From contig JACGWO010000006.1 of assembly GCA_034509735.1 (NCBI GenBank), positions 11,795,001 to 11,859,000 on the forward strand: a stretch of 64,000 bases of DNA, given 5' to 3'. The translations under genes and the position numbers were made by a program. Below the pieces are notes generated by a model. That model was not told where the DNA came from. It made no database searches and was given only the letters and a program-made list of their open reading frames with translations. How positions within the stretch are numbered: the first letter of the stretch is position 1; every line of letters begins with the position of its first letter. This DNA is from Sesamum alatum. Lineage: Eukaryota > Streptophyta > Magnoliopsida > Lamiales > Pedaliaceae. This document shows positions 41,611-52,863 of the stretch, one piece after another.

Positions 41611-42789
41611 AACAAATCTTTTCAATAAAATTTTACTTACAAGAAATGTTCTGCATAAGCAAGGGTTTGATTTGATTCCTTGCTCTCCATTGTAAATCTA
41701 TATTTGTATTGTTTTGTTAAAAACTCAGAATCCTAAGCTTTATTTAGAATTATAAAACCATTTGATCAATTTTGATTAGTTATGAGATGATTTTCAAATG
41801 ATGGAAGAATTAAAATAGTTTTGAGTTCAACCGGGATGGCTAGAGTTGCACTAAAAAGAAAAAGAACTGTATAGCGTGTCATTTGATTCACAATGGGTGT
41901 CAGTTGTTGCAATTTGATAACGGATTCTTTTGACCAAATTGCAATGAATATCATACTACATTTAGCATATGCCATCACAATGTTAGTCGCAAAAGTTCAA
42001 TAGTTTACAATAATATCTTTGTAGCAATTTCACTGGTAAATTAGGCGGAGTTTAGCAGGAGAAGAATTCGTCGCAAATTTGCTACAACAAAAATTTGTGA
42101 ATAAATTTCCGACGAAATGCCTTTGTCACAAATTCACAACATATTTGTAATGACTTTTCGACGATAATTGAGATTTAATGCATTCCTAGGAAAGTAATCA
42201 TGAACTAGCACAATTCTTGACAAAAGTGCAATATGTTACAATCTTCGTTGGTGAGTGGATTGCAATTATTCCCACCTTCTCCTTTCTGTCTTACTTTTTA
42301 GCCTTTGCATTTCCAACAACTTCTTTGGTGTTTTTTCCACCCGATCTTCATTTTATGTCAGCCCATTCTCTAGTAAGTATCATTTTCTTTGCTTTGCAAT
42401 GAAGTTTTTCTTTCTTTGCTAGTTTTCTCCTCTGCTTACCCATATTCGCTTCCATTTCGGGTTTAAGGTTTTAAATATGTTTCTAAGGAGTCTGTCTACG
42501 TAATAGAGGAGATTTTTGGATGAGGGGTGTTGGTCCGTCCAGTGCAACCTCGTGGGGGGGGGGGGGGAGGTGATGGGCTTAGGTTCCACATCCTCTACTA
42601 GGATCCCTAGAGGTAGGGTCTCCACTTGTTACAACCTTGTTGTCGTCTGATACACAAGTCCTTCGAGGAGGAGAAGGAGAAGGAGAAAAATGAGGAAGAA
42701 TGGGAAGAGAAGGGAACGAACTTCTCAGGAAAGGGTGGAGAGAAAGAAACGAATTTGAGGCGGGGGGAGATGAAAGTGAGAAGGGAGAT
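41611..42789. other. Noncoding stretch between LINE and Tat-like derivative
   Basis: No reliable gene. Around 42000-42180, words such as 'cgtcgcaaatttgctacaac' and 'ttcacaacatatttgtaatg' resemble CACTA or MULE subterminal repeats without an identifiable end. A G-run lies at about 42546-42564, and a purine-rich block at 42660-42790. Confidence 0.3.
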
Positions 42790-44920
42790 AGGTTCTCGCT
42801 AGTTGAGGCAAAAGTGGCCGAGGAGACCAGGTTGGAGTTTTGATCAGTGGCAATCCACCTTCAAGGACTCGCGCACCCAATTGTTGAGGAGGGAGATGGG
42901 CGTTATGTCATCTTCTGCAGAATTGTCCTCACTCCTTTTGACTAACCCAATTGTCCTCTCCCTAATGGTTTGTGTTTTCATGTTGCCCAAATGTGTGTGG
43001 GCCTTCATTTCCTTATGCAATTTTTTTTTTATGCTAAGGTCTCCCACACCTTCAGGGTGCCTCTAAACCACCTTACCCCGAACTCCATATGCCTTTTGGC
43101 TAACTATGATGTTGTCGACGTCTTAAGTTATTTCTGGGAGACCCCATGGGAAGAAATTTCTACTCTTTTTTTTTTCAATTTATGTCGTGCTATGGTGTCT
43201 ACTTCTTGCGTGCCTCAATCCCTCTGAGCACTGGAAAAGGGTGTTTTTTTTTGTGATCCCTCATGCCCGCTAGGATTTTTCCTACGAGTGGAGGTTGGAG
43301 CTGTCCCTAGTAGCGAAGTGCTCCATGCGATAGCGACATGCCGACTTTTAGGCGCTCCTAGAGAGGTTGAACTAGGTGGATGAGGGTCCTTACTAGACTT
43401 CCATTTGAGCCCACAGGCCATTCCCTAGAAGAGCCTTTGCATATAGATTTAGATTTTCTTGGTCTGCCTTATTTGGTTTATATGGATGCTAATTGATTTT
43501 TCTTTTCTACAATGTGCAGATGATTTAACGTTCAAGAACATCCTCTGGGATCAGTGCAAAGTCAGGGAGGTCCCCTTGGCGGTCGCTCTTCCACCTAAAG
43601 CCCTTCTCCCTAGGCACCAAAAGGTACTTCAACCTTTGGAGATTCCTATGGAAAGCACCCTATAGAATCTCCCAAAATGGCCTGGAAATGGGACAAGAGG
43701 GGTTCTCACTAAATGACCGTGCCAATTCCGATGGCCTCGACCACTACTGCTACGGATCAAGGGGACCACTCCTCCCAATACCTCATGTTCTTTTGAAGTT
43801 GGGACATCCAACTCTTTATTTTGGGGGAAAGGTCGAGACTTCACTCCAACTTTCTTTAGAGGGTTCTCATCCCAACTAAAATGTTCAGTTGTCTGACCTC
43901 TTGAGAGGGGACGTGACCAACCGCCTGGCCTGCCATATCTCAGGTATGTATACTTATTTTTAGGGATACTTAGCTCGTGTGTAAGGGATTTCCTTGGTCA
44001 TTTTATTGATAATTTTCCTTTGGATTTTAGGGCCAGCTGTCGTTGTGCTGGGGGAGAGGCTAAACCAGCCACAAGGTCCCGCTTCTACTCTTGAAGGATT
44101 GTTGAAGAAGCTGGAGGATCGGGATGCTCGAATTTGGCATCTCCGATATGACTTGGCCAAGAGATGAAGGCCAAGGAGAAGAAGCTTAACCGCAAGCGCT
44201 AGTTGAAAAAAGAGCTAAAACTGTTGAATAAGTAGATGCTGACGTTCACCAAGCAATAGAAGGAGTAAATCTAGAAGGCCAAGGAGGCAACTTACTTGAG
44301 CTTCCCAAAAACCAATGAGGGGAAGGTCTATAGGTAGACTGCCTGGGCCACTCATTAGGACGCCTTCTTAACACTGTTGAGTTCAAGGCTATATTGGCCC
44401 AGAAGGTTGTTGTTTTCTATACACACGGATTCAACATGCACAAGAAGCAGATTGAGGCCTAAGAGTATCTTCCCGAGCCAGCAGATGGTTCCTTCTTGGA
44501 CTTGGAGGTAGGTGTGGAGGACACTACGGACCCTAAAGATGGGGCCCCAAGGGGGCTAGGAAGATTGCCCTAGGGGAGGGAGGTTTACCTAGGTTCTTCA
44601 TCTATCACATTCATATTCTTCTTTCCAAGGTGACATAATTAGTTAACTATATAGCAGGTGGAGTCCATAGTAGGGAAGCTGAAGTGGCCTTAGAGGAGGC
44701 TTCCCCCGTTGTCAAGGATTTAAACCTACGTGAGGTACCTGGTACTTTGGCCCTCAAAGAGAAGGGCTTGATTGTGGAGGTGACGAATCCTCCAAGGGAG
44801 CAAGATACTGTTGCCCCTCCCTTCAAAGAGAGAATTAAGCTTATCCCTTTTGTATAGAAAACAAAAATAATATTTTTTAGATGCCCTATGTTGGGGATGG
44901 ATGTTGAAAGCCACATGTGG
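42790..44920 (+). pseudogene. Tat-type antisense ORF (PF04195-like), second copy
   Basis: Plus-strand frames: CVGLHFLMQFFFYAKVSHTF then RVPLNHLTPNSICLLANYDV near 43000-43100 match the PF04195 core (GLxFPLHxFFxxxLxHFxVPLxxLxPNSxCLL). Further frames give VREVPLAVALPPKAL, a coiled-coil-like Lys/Glu-rich part (KAKEKKLNRKR.LKKELKLL near 44170), YTHGFNMHKKQIEA, then EYLPEPADGSFLDLEV (44430-44515). Many stops and frameshifts. It is convergent with the gag-protease block at 45083-46245 on the minus strand, the arrangement expected for an antisense ORF downstream of pol in Tat elements, here with pol deleted. Confidence 0.65.
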
Positions 44921-45082
44921 CCACTGGAATATTTATTTTTTCTTTACTGTTTTGTGAATGCTTTCCCTCCCTCATGCCGGTTTGCCTGAGGGTCTTTTGT
45001 CTTATTTTTCTTTCACCTTTTATATATACTTTGGGGCTTCCTTTACGTATGCATGTTTCTTGCCTCCCATATGTGGTTATTT

Positions 45083-45400
45083 TCATTTTACTTGTTTTTT
45101 TTTTTCTTTGCTGAATTGGCACTTGGTAGCTGAGATGATCACTTGGAACACATTTAGAATAGGCCTCCCTAGGATAGTGTTGTAGGCGGAGCGGATGTCC
45201 ACTACTAAGAATTTATCCATGGAGGTCTTCATCCATGGTTCTTCCATCATTAACAAGGGAAAGGATATAATTCCCCGGGCGCGAACTACTTTTTCGGTAA
45301 ACACGTACAAAGAGGTGTCGAACACCTCTAAAAAGTGTCCCCAACTGCATTTGATTGTATACTTCACCAAACAGTATGCCCATCGCACAACTATAGTCAA
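45083..45400 (-). pseudogene. Tat-like gypsy aspartic-protease region
   Basis: The minus-strand frame includes DTSLYVFTEKVVRARGIISF, then KTSMDKFLVVDIRSAYNTIL, GRPILNVFQVIISATKCQFS. This is the plant Ty3/gypsy protease C-terminal half (LYGFxGExVxPxGxIxLP...VxFxVVDxxSAYNxILGRPxLNxxxAxxSTxHxxxKFP). The catalytic DTG, expected upstream, is not seen in this frame. Pol beyond it is absent; the sequence ends in the antisense-ORF neighbourhood. Confidence 0.8.
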
Positions 45401-46245
45401 TGAATATTTGACTGGTTACATACTTAGCCGTTGTGGCCATGATGACCAAGCATTGTTGTGGGGGGCATGTAGACCCTACCTCTATGCTGGTATGAATTGA
45501 ATGATGGGGGTGTTAGAAACCACCCTCACGTCTAGTCATCCCAGTAAATAAACTCTTTGAGATATCCATTCTAGATGAGCATCTCAATCTCATTCATTAG
45601 GTGCCCACACTCTTCCCTTAGATGTTCATATTTGTTGTAGAAACGGTAGTTATTGTTCGACCGGGGCGTGGTGGGTCCTTCTCTAGCTCTTTTGGGCCAC
45701 GCTAGTAACCCTTTGCCTTTACTGCCATTAGAGCCTGGGTAATGGGGGTGTTTAGAAGGGTATAAAGCATACCCCCTTTGGATGGTGCCCTTCCTATCCC
45801 CGTACTCCGTCTTAGGTGCTCTCTCTTCCTTTTGATCCTTATACTTCTTGCCTTGGCCTTCCTTCCTGTAGGCCAAGCCTCCTCCATGTTGATATACTTT
45901 TTGGGTGGGGAAAGGATGTCAAAGTTGAGAGCGGGCTTATTAGCTAGAGACTTGGTGAAGTCCCCATCTAGTTGTCCTCGCACGAAGGAGAGCTACTTCG
46001 CACAATTGATGTAGCTTAGGGAACCTCTGCAGCAGTCACATTAAAGCGCTAAAGGTACTCCCTTAAGTACTCAGTCTCTTTCTGTTGCTAATGGCCGTCT
46101 TCTGGTGTCGCTTACAATTGGTAAATTGATGGAACACAGGCAATGGAACTCCTTGAACAATTGAATTGATCTCGTAAAAAGTTGGTTGACCCATAAATTA
46201 GCCAAGCAAAAAAAGGTGGTCATGAACTCGTGACACGCACAATTA
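45401..46245 (-). pseudogene. Tat-like gypsy gag C-terminal part
   Basis: Minus-strand frames from 46245 down: LKGVPLAL- and SYINCAK-type remnants of the capsid region, SFVRGQLDGDFTKSLANKPA, LNFDILSPPKKYINMEEA (family FxxGLxxGxFxxSLAKxPPxTxxELLxRAxKYIxxEE), then a basic linker and YRFYNKYEHLREECGHLMNE (zinc-binding CxFHNxxGHxTxECxxLKxEIE with one Cys changed to Tyr). Gag is followed in order by the protease. Non-functional. Confidence 0.8.
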
Positions 46246-46564
46246 CACTTTTGATCCAGTAGGAATAGGGGGTCGACACTTTTGGTCCCACAATTTTTGA
46301 AATGATAGATTTAGTCCCAAAAATGGGATTTTTCGATACTTTTGGTCCCGACTAATAGTTTCCATCAAAAAAAAAAAGACCAACGTACGTGAAGTGTCTG
46401 TGGCCGTTAGAGGGGCAGCTTGGGTAGCCAGCTGCCCGTGGCATAGTAAGGAGAGGTATTTGGAGTGAAAATCTGGCGCCATTTCCACCCCTTTTCTTAC
46501 ATTATCTATGTTGATAAGAAGCCCCATTTTCTTACACTTATTTCCAACTACTCGTCGCACAGCT
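46246..46564 (+). other. Probable MULE terminal region upstream of GRF ORF
   Basis: The gag reading of the Tat-like derivative ends at about 46245. The next 130 bp repeat 'acttttggtccca', 'tagtcccaaaaatgggat' and 'acttttggtcccgac', a wording common at termini of plant MULEs and MITEs. I infer that this is the left terminal region of the element carrying the GRF ORF. The matching inverted end would be beyond 64000. Confidence 0.4.
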
Positions 46565-46990
46565 CTCTCATTCTCAAGGCCGCAGACTCTGGTGAACTAC
46601 AATGTCAGAAATGGGTTCTGAATTATTTTTGCGACAAAGTTGCAAGGCTATGTATATCATAGACCAACGACAATCCTAGAAGAAGGTTTTTATGCTTGCG
46701 CCGATAGGAATCGAGCATGTAATTTTTGTTTGGGAAGATAATCCATTATGTTCCAAGACGAAGGCATAATTTCTGGGCTTCTCCGACGGTTGAATAGGCT
46801 TGAGCAAGAAAATGCTAGTCTGAAGAGGAAAAATTAAGCTCTCAAAGCAGCCATTCTTTTTCTTGTTTGTGTACAAATGTGCAGGTTAATTATTGTTGCA
46901 GCTTGAGATATATTTGGAAGTATTTTTCCAAAACTGGATGTATAATGTAGTGTAATGTTTCTGTTCTTAATAAAGAAAATTTTCCTTCCC
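46565..46990 (+). pseudogene. GRF-type zinc-finger ORF remnant with coiled coil and membrane tail
   Basis: Plus-strand frames: FCDKVARLCIS, stop, TNDNPRRRF, then after a 1-base shift YACADRNRACNFCLG match the GRF zinc finger (CxCGxxARLxxSWTxxNPGRRFYxC...CxFFxWxD). Then GIISGLLRRLNRLEQENASL KRKN gives a short leucine-rich coil, and AAILFLVCVQMCRLIIVAA looks like a membrane segment. This three-part layout is common in plant GRF proteins. A polyadenylation signal AATAAA is at 46969-46974. Stops and a frameshift make it a pseudogene. It faces the MULE transposase C-terminus at 63560-64000 once Copia-A2 is removed. Confidence 0.7.
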
Positions 46991-47255
46991 ATGTATATTT
47001 AAGTGATCATTTTTCACATAACTTTGAACCATTAACAACAAATTGAAACACTGAAGCACATAAATTTACAAAAAAAACATCCACCAAACTCTCCAAACAA
47101 TTGCAATGTACTAGGTTCATAAAAATTTCAACCAAAGTGTGTTAAATGATATACAAAATAAGAATAGCCTGGACAAAGACATCTTATACAAAATTACAAT
47201 TAGCTGCAAAATGTCTCCTAATGTTTGAAATTCAAGGTTTTTCCTGTGCTAGCTT
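46991..47255. other. Spacer between GRF ORF and Copia-A2
   Basis: AT-rich, no coding signal. It ends with the target site ATTGG (47256-47260) of Copia-A2, and would be contiguous with 63235 onward before insertion. Confidence 0.4.
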
Positions 47256-47260
47256 ATTGG

Positions 47261-49433
47261 TGTTAGAATAGGTGACCAGAAAGCCAATAGGTTTGGCATT
47301 TTGTAACCTATTTGACAAATTGATGTAATGTAATATTATGTAATGAATAAAATGAGTATTCGTTACCTTTGGTATTCACTTTGTTGCGCTCATTTTCCAT
47401 ATGCTAAAATGGTATTTTACATATATCGCAACAAATCCCACAAACCCCGATTAACAACTTATGCAGTTGGGTCACGCATTGGATGGTGGTCATGAAACCA
47501 ACTGATAAAGAGTTGGGTTTGAAGCATTCTAAGTCGAGGACCTCGAGACAGGACATCGAGAGTCTTATAAAGACTTGCATAAAGAGTCGTGTTCATTGGA
47601 TGAGTGCCATGTTTCATCGACGACAAGCGTGGGACGCCTACACGATCTTGATGGGTTCGTCGACTGGGGTTGAGCCGACTAAACTGACTCGCGGGGTTCA
47701 TCATATAGAAGCCTAGGAGGCTTGGTCGGTATGATTGGATTTCCCTAGTTCCGATAGTACGGGAGTAGTCCTCAGACTTGAGGAACCAATGCAGTCACGT
47801 GCACAGGACGGCTGTATCTTGGATCTGGCGAGAGTTGATCATTCTGTAAGACGATCATTAGAAGCCTTGTCCAATGCAGTCATAATGTGTAGCGAGGATG
47901 GTGGGTTTCAAGAAGAGGATCCGTCCCCTGTCATTATGTGATAGAGGTATCTCCTATTCACTCGGAGATACGTACATGCTGCTTAAAACTTTGGCCATAG
48001 TGGTTGGTCGAATAGGAAATGGTTTCCTGTGTCGATGCAATGGGGCATGCGTAGTCTCGAGTATTAAGCATTGATGCCTAGTCAAGGATGGGAACCGACG
48101 CCCAATTCCATACCCTAGACTAAGTCCGGGAGACGGCAGACGGAAGGACCGTACCCGTATGGAATCAGTGCCAAAATGTTCACGCCAAAGGTTACCTAGT
48201 CTCTAGTGCCATGGACCGTTGCTAGACGACCACTAATGGTAATGGGCTCTTGTTGGACACGGGCCCATATCTAGCTGAGGGTGAGCCTAAAGGGTTACAC
48301 ACAAATTATCGAGAAGGTGGAGAAATTGATTTGGAGTTAATTTCGGAAGATGACTAAGTAATTGGATTACTTAAGGGATAGTCCATTGGATGGACGAGCC
48401 GATATTGTATTGGGCCCTCGTTTAATCGATAAATGGGATTATATCGATTAACATAGAAAGTTGGGATGTTGGATCTTTTAACTGGAGTAAAAGATCAATG
48501 GGAAATATTTAAGTGGACACTAAATTAAATTGGATTTAATTTTAGGTTCGTCGTAATTTGATTACAGTGGAACTCGGTCCATTAAATTTTGACCCTAGAG
48601 GTGTGTTAATTCCATTTTTGGAATAGAAAGAAGTTGGACTTCTTCCCTAAATAGGCATGGCCGAAAATGCTACCTTGGAGGGAGCAAAAAGCGGCCATGT
48701 TCGGTGCTTGGTGTAGTTAACTTGTCTCTTTTGGTAAGAGACAAATCAACTCCAATCAAGCCTCTCTCTTTTGGTATGATTTAGTCATACCTTAAGAGAT
48801 GGTAGGCTTGATTGAAGAATTGATGGTGATTGATTGGGATGTATCCAGACATCCTTGGATGAACCTAGACACATTCCAATAATCACATTAATTATGTATA
48901 TATATGAGTATATACTAACATCAAAGCATGAGATTCATTATTCATATTTTTTAGGAAAAGAAGAAGAAAAATCACACACTCTCTCCCTCTCATTTTCGGC
49001 CATCACTCCCTCTCTACATTTATGTTCTTCATTTGATCCATTGATAGTGTTCATCTTCTTAAACCAAAACCTCCTTAGATCCATTTTTCTCTAGCAAGGA
49101 AAACGAGCATCTCTTCCGGTGTGGTGTGGATCACCTTTGGAGAGTTCATAATTTTGAAATTGGTGAACGTTTCCGGAAAGGAACAACGCAAGTAACCGAT
49201 TGAGAGATAAACCACAAAGGTAACACCGGTTTAATTACGCTTTCGTAGTTTATCATTTTATCTATGCCCTATGTTCAATATGTGTATTTTAATATTGATA
49301 CATCCTATATCAAATGCCCGGTTGAGCACCCAAGGGAACACCCCTTGGGATTTTATGATTTTGCTATTTAAATTTTATTTACCGCATTCTCACGCTTCCG
49401 CTCACGCTCCCGTGCGGATCCTCTTGTCCTTCA
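47261..49433 (+). repeat. Copia-A2 5' LTR, 2173 bp
   Basis: Starts TGTTAGAATAGGTGACC and ends TTGTCCTTCA. It aligns with the 3' LTR (61133-63229) and, reversed, with both Copia-A1 LTRs. The 3' LTR lacks about 150 bp that are present here at about 47440-47590; this copy lacks about 40 bp near 49035 that are present at about 62800-62845. Confidence 0.95.
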
Positions 49434-49435
49434 AG

Positions 49436-49447
49436 TGGTATCAGAGC
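49436..49447 (+). promoter_or_regulatory. Copia-A2 primer-binding site (tRNA-iMet)
   Basis: TGGTATCAGAGC two bases after the LTR, identical to the Copia-A1 site. Confidence 0.9.
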
Positions 49448-50754
49448 CCGGTTCGATGTTAGGGGCATAGATCTATGTGCTTGTCATGATCTACTTGCTT
49501 TTACGATTGTATAAGTATGTATGATTGTATGAATATTTGAATAAGTATGATTTTTCATTTGTTTGAATTTGATGGACATTTTGCATGAGATTTATTTAAG
49601 ATTGGATCTTAAAATTGCATGTTTATTTTCAGTTTATTTTGTATAATTTGTGTTGAAAAGAAAAAATTCGAAAAACATGGAAAACGGGACAACAGCGGCA
49701 GCAATTGGCTGCCGCCTCTGCCGGCCGACCACTAGCTGGCGGGCTCACGCCTACGTGCTGCTTGGCCGGCATGCCTGCCAGCGTGCGTGCTAGCAGGGGG
49801 GCCGTGAATATTGCGCCGCGCGCAGGCGCTGCGCTGCACAGGGCGTGCACGCACTACTCTGTGCGTGTGGGCGGCCGACTGGCACAACGGCTGGGCCGTT
49901 TTGTATCATTTTTTGACATTTTCTAAAAAATTGGATTTTTTGGGTTTTCTGCACATTATTCTGAAAATGAATTAATTTTTCATATTTGATTTTTGAATTA
50001 TTGGATTTTTCCTTAGATCAAATTTGCTTAATTAATTTGGGTTTAATACATGCATTTGATGCATTGTATGTAATGTCTATTGAATTTGAAATTTGAACTT
50101 TGCATATTATTTGTATATTTGTCCCTTATGAAGTTGGACATCACTCGAATATTTTGAATATACATGGTTAAGCATGATTATTTGGAATAATTGTGTTATA
50201 TGCGTTGATGGAATTAACATGGGATGATCACAAGTGCCCCTAGACCTTGTGTATGGATGTATGTATGTTACTTACATTTCTATTCGGTGGGGCCTGCGTT
50301 CCTCTTATTTTTGGATTATCATCTCCCGTTTTTCAGCCTCATAGTGTTAAGGATTGTTTGTATAATATCCATATATTACTTTCCTTTATAATGAGAGTAG
50401 ATAGATTTTTGTGAGTTTTATACTTTAACAAGCCCATGGAGTCGGAGACCCAAGGTGAAACATCAAGGCATGAAACAAGAAGAGCCACAAGGCCCATTGG
50501 AATAACAATGGGTTCATTATTTTTCTAAATAGACCACCCTAGATAGACCATAGACTCGCTGCGGGCTCAGTGTGTCGCATAGGTGGCCTTGTGATCATCC
50601 TAAAGGAGTATGCTGTGTTTTTTTTGTATGCGGCGTATTTATTTAAACGCTTAAAATATTGGATATTTATGCATGCTAAAACACTTAATGTGATGAGGTC
50701 TCGGTCGTTTAAATGAACTCTCATTTGGTTGGACCAAATTAAATATTAGGCCTA
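49448..50754 (+). other. Copia-A2 leader, first part, with GC-rich core
   Basis: Noncoding leader. A GC-rich core lies at about 49690-49895, followed by 'cacaacggctgggccgtttt' and 'ttttctgcaca.tattctgaaaat' shared with Copia-A1. The leader is broken at TSD GAACG (50755-50759) by Copia-B1 and resumes at 54657. Confidence 0.75.
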
Positions 50755-50759
50755 GAACG

Positions 50760-51258
50760 TGAAAGCCTAGCCAAGGCGCGTGGATCGGCCCGGGAGTAGC
50801 GCGAATGCGGAAGCGCGGTATAATAAAATTTGCAAGAATTTAAACATGCTATGAGCGAGATTAAAATAAATACGTTCAAGGGGTGTTCCCTTGAATCTAT
50901 CGGGCATTTGGTGTATCTCATGAATGATAAAACATACAAAATTTCATGGAGGCCATAGGGTTTAAAGAAAAGGGGCGAAAACATTAAACCGGAAACCTAC
51001 CGGTTGTTGTTTTCGACTTCAAACCGCTACTCGCGTTTTTCCCCTTTTTGCTCCAAGATCTCGAGTTTGAGACCCTTTAATTCGTACACGCAATCCACCC
51101 ACGTATCTTGATCCTCATGCTAGCGAAAGAACAAGTGTATGTTTATTTGGAGAGGACGGATTGATCAAACGCTATTGATTAACGAGATCAACCCTCCTTT
51201 CAATTGTAAAACAAAAGAACATAAAAGAGTTTCTTGGGAAAGAGAGAGGAGGGTGCGG

Positions 51259-51294
<36 letters not shown>

Positions 51295-52736
51295 GGAGCT
51301 GAGTGGTGTGTGTTCGTGTGTGCTTCAATTTTTGATCATCTCTTCTAAAGAGAAGACTTAAGAGTATTTATAGAGGAGGAATCCAATTCCTCTTCTAATT
51401 CCTACTCTTTGGAAGACTCCTCCTTGAATAGGATTTGACCTAGTCAAATCCTAGTCAATTTCTAGTTTCTCCCTTTAATCTCAACCATTGATTAATTTAA
51501 TAGAATATTTAAATCTCATTTAAATAATCCAAAAGGCAATAAATAAATATATCAAATATAAATATTTATTCTAAGCCCATTAAATAAATTTTCAATAAAT
51601 CTAATTTATTAGATAAATTCCTTTCATCTAATAAAAGGAATTAATTTTCCCAAGAAAAGAAGGACCCGATTAAATCTAATTTAATCGTTCCATCTCTCTC
51701 CAAATATTTAATTGTAAATTAAATACGTTATGTGTGCGGATTGTGTGTGACTCTTTAGGTTCACCTTCAGCTAGACTTGGTTGGATTCCTAGAATCCTTC
51801 CCTTACCATGGGTGCCCGTCTAGCAACGGTACATGGCACTAGAGACTAGGTGAATATGCGTGGGGATGAACATTTAGGCTCTAGAGTACATCTATCCTTC
51901 CATCTTCGGTCTCAGCACTTAGGGTCTAGGGCACGGATACGCAGGTACCCATCTTGGACATAAGTGTCGGTCTGTCCTATACCAAATGCCGCAGGGAATC
52001 ATTCCCTTCTCTTCAGTTACTGTGGCCACAGATTTTAGGGACACGACACATGGTATTTGTGAGACACTACTGTCAACACTCTTGACAGGAGACAGATCCT
52101 TTCTTGGAAACTACAGTCACGTTGCACACCGTCGCTGCACTAGATATGGCTTATGACTACTCAACTGTATTTGGGCAATCTCTCACCATAACTAAGATGC
52201 AGTCTCGATGTACAGGTAAACTCAGCAATTCCTCAAGTCAAAGGATTGACCTGTACCGTTGGAACCGGGAACTCACGTCATACTCAGCCGACCCTACTCA
52301 AGGTCCTCCGTAAGACGGTTCCCGCTAGTCACCTCAGTCAGCCGCTCCCCAGGAGACTGACCCACTAACACTGCTTAGACGACCCTCATCACCCGTCGAT
52401 GAAACACGACAACAGATGCTTAGTGCGAGTCTCAAGTGGATTCTCGGTACCCATTTTCGAGATTCCTTGACTTGGAGTTTTTCAGACTGATTTGGCAGAA
52501 CTTATTTCATGGACCTACCTCCAAGCGTAGTCTCAGTCCCTGAAACGTGATCTCAGTGTGTGGGCTTTGTTTGTGTAGCGAACAGTTATAAAGCAGTTAA
52601 AGTGAACACAGACAAAGTAGGCGCCAAATGAGTTTCACTTTCTTATTCATCAAGGTTTTATTAAAACTTTGAAATTGTTCTGACATAGGTTACAATTCGC
52701 CTAACAAGATTTGCTTCATGGTCACCTATTCTAACA
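50760..52736 (-). repeat. Copia-B1 3' LTR, 1977 bp
   Basis: Plus strand TGAAAGCCTAGCC to CCTATTCTAACA, followed by ATCTCCCACTTG (polypurine tract complement). Homologous to the solo LTR at 58282-60275. Contains a GA microsatellite (about 51260-51291). Confidence 0.9.
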
Positions 52737-52748
52737 ATCTCCCACTTG
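52737..52748 (-). promoter_or_regulatory. Copia-B1 polypurine tract
   Basis: The element strand reads CAAGTGGGAGAT before LTR TGTTAGAATAGG. Confidence 0.8.
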
Positions 52749-52863
52749 ACCTTTAAAGCCAATCACCCATATGCCTAATCCCCATCTTCTCAAGATGTTG
52801 CGTATGAGCGCTCTGCGACATAGGCTTTCTCAGCGGATCTGCTGTGTTGTCTGCTGAGTTGAC

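Noticed and set aside
42217..42402. 61-codon hydrophobic frame that could look like a membrane protein
   Set aside because: T-rich DNA gives Phe/Leu-rich translations by chance; no start context, no motif and no conserved copy.
44917..45185. Phe/Cys-rich plus-strand frames at the meeting point of the Tat ORFs
   Set aside because: Pyrimidine-rich sequence opposite the gag-protease end; interrupted and without family features.
49629..49926. Ala/Arg-rich frames on both strands in the Copia-A2 leader
   Set aside because: Same reason as for the Copia-A1 core: composition effect, not conserved as protein.
51139..51348. Arg/Glu-rich frame in the Copia-B1 LTR
   Set aside because: Produced by the GA microsatellite at about 51260-51291.
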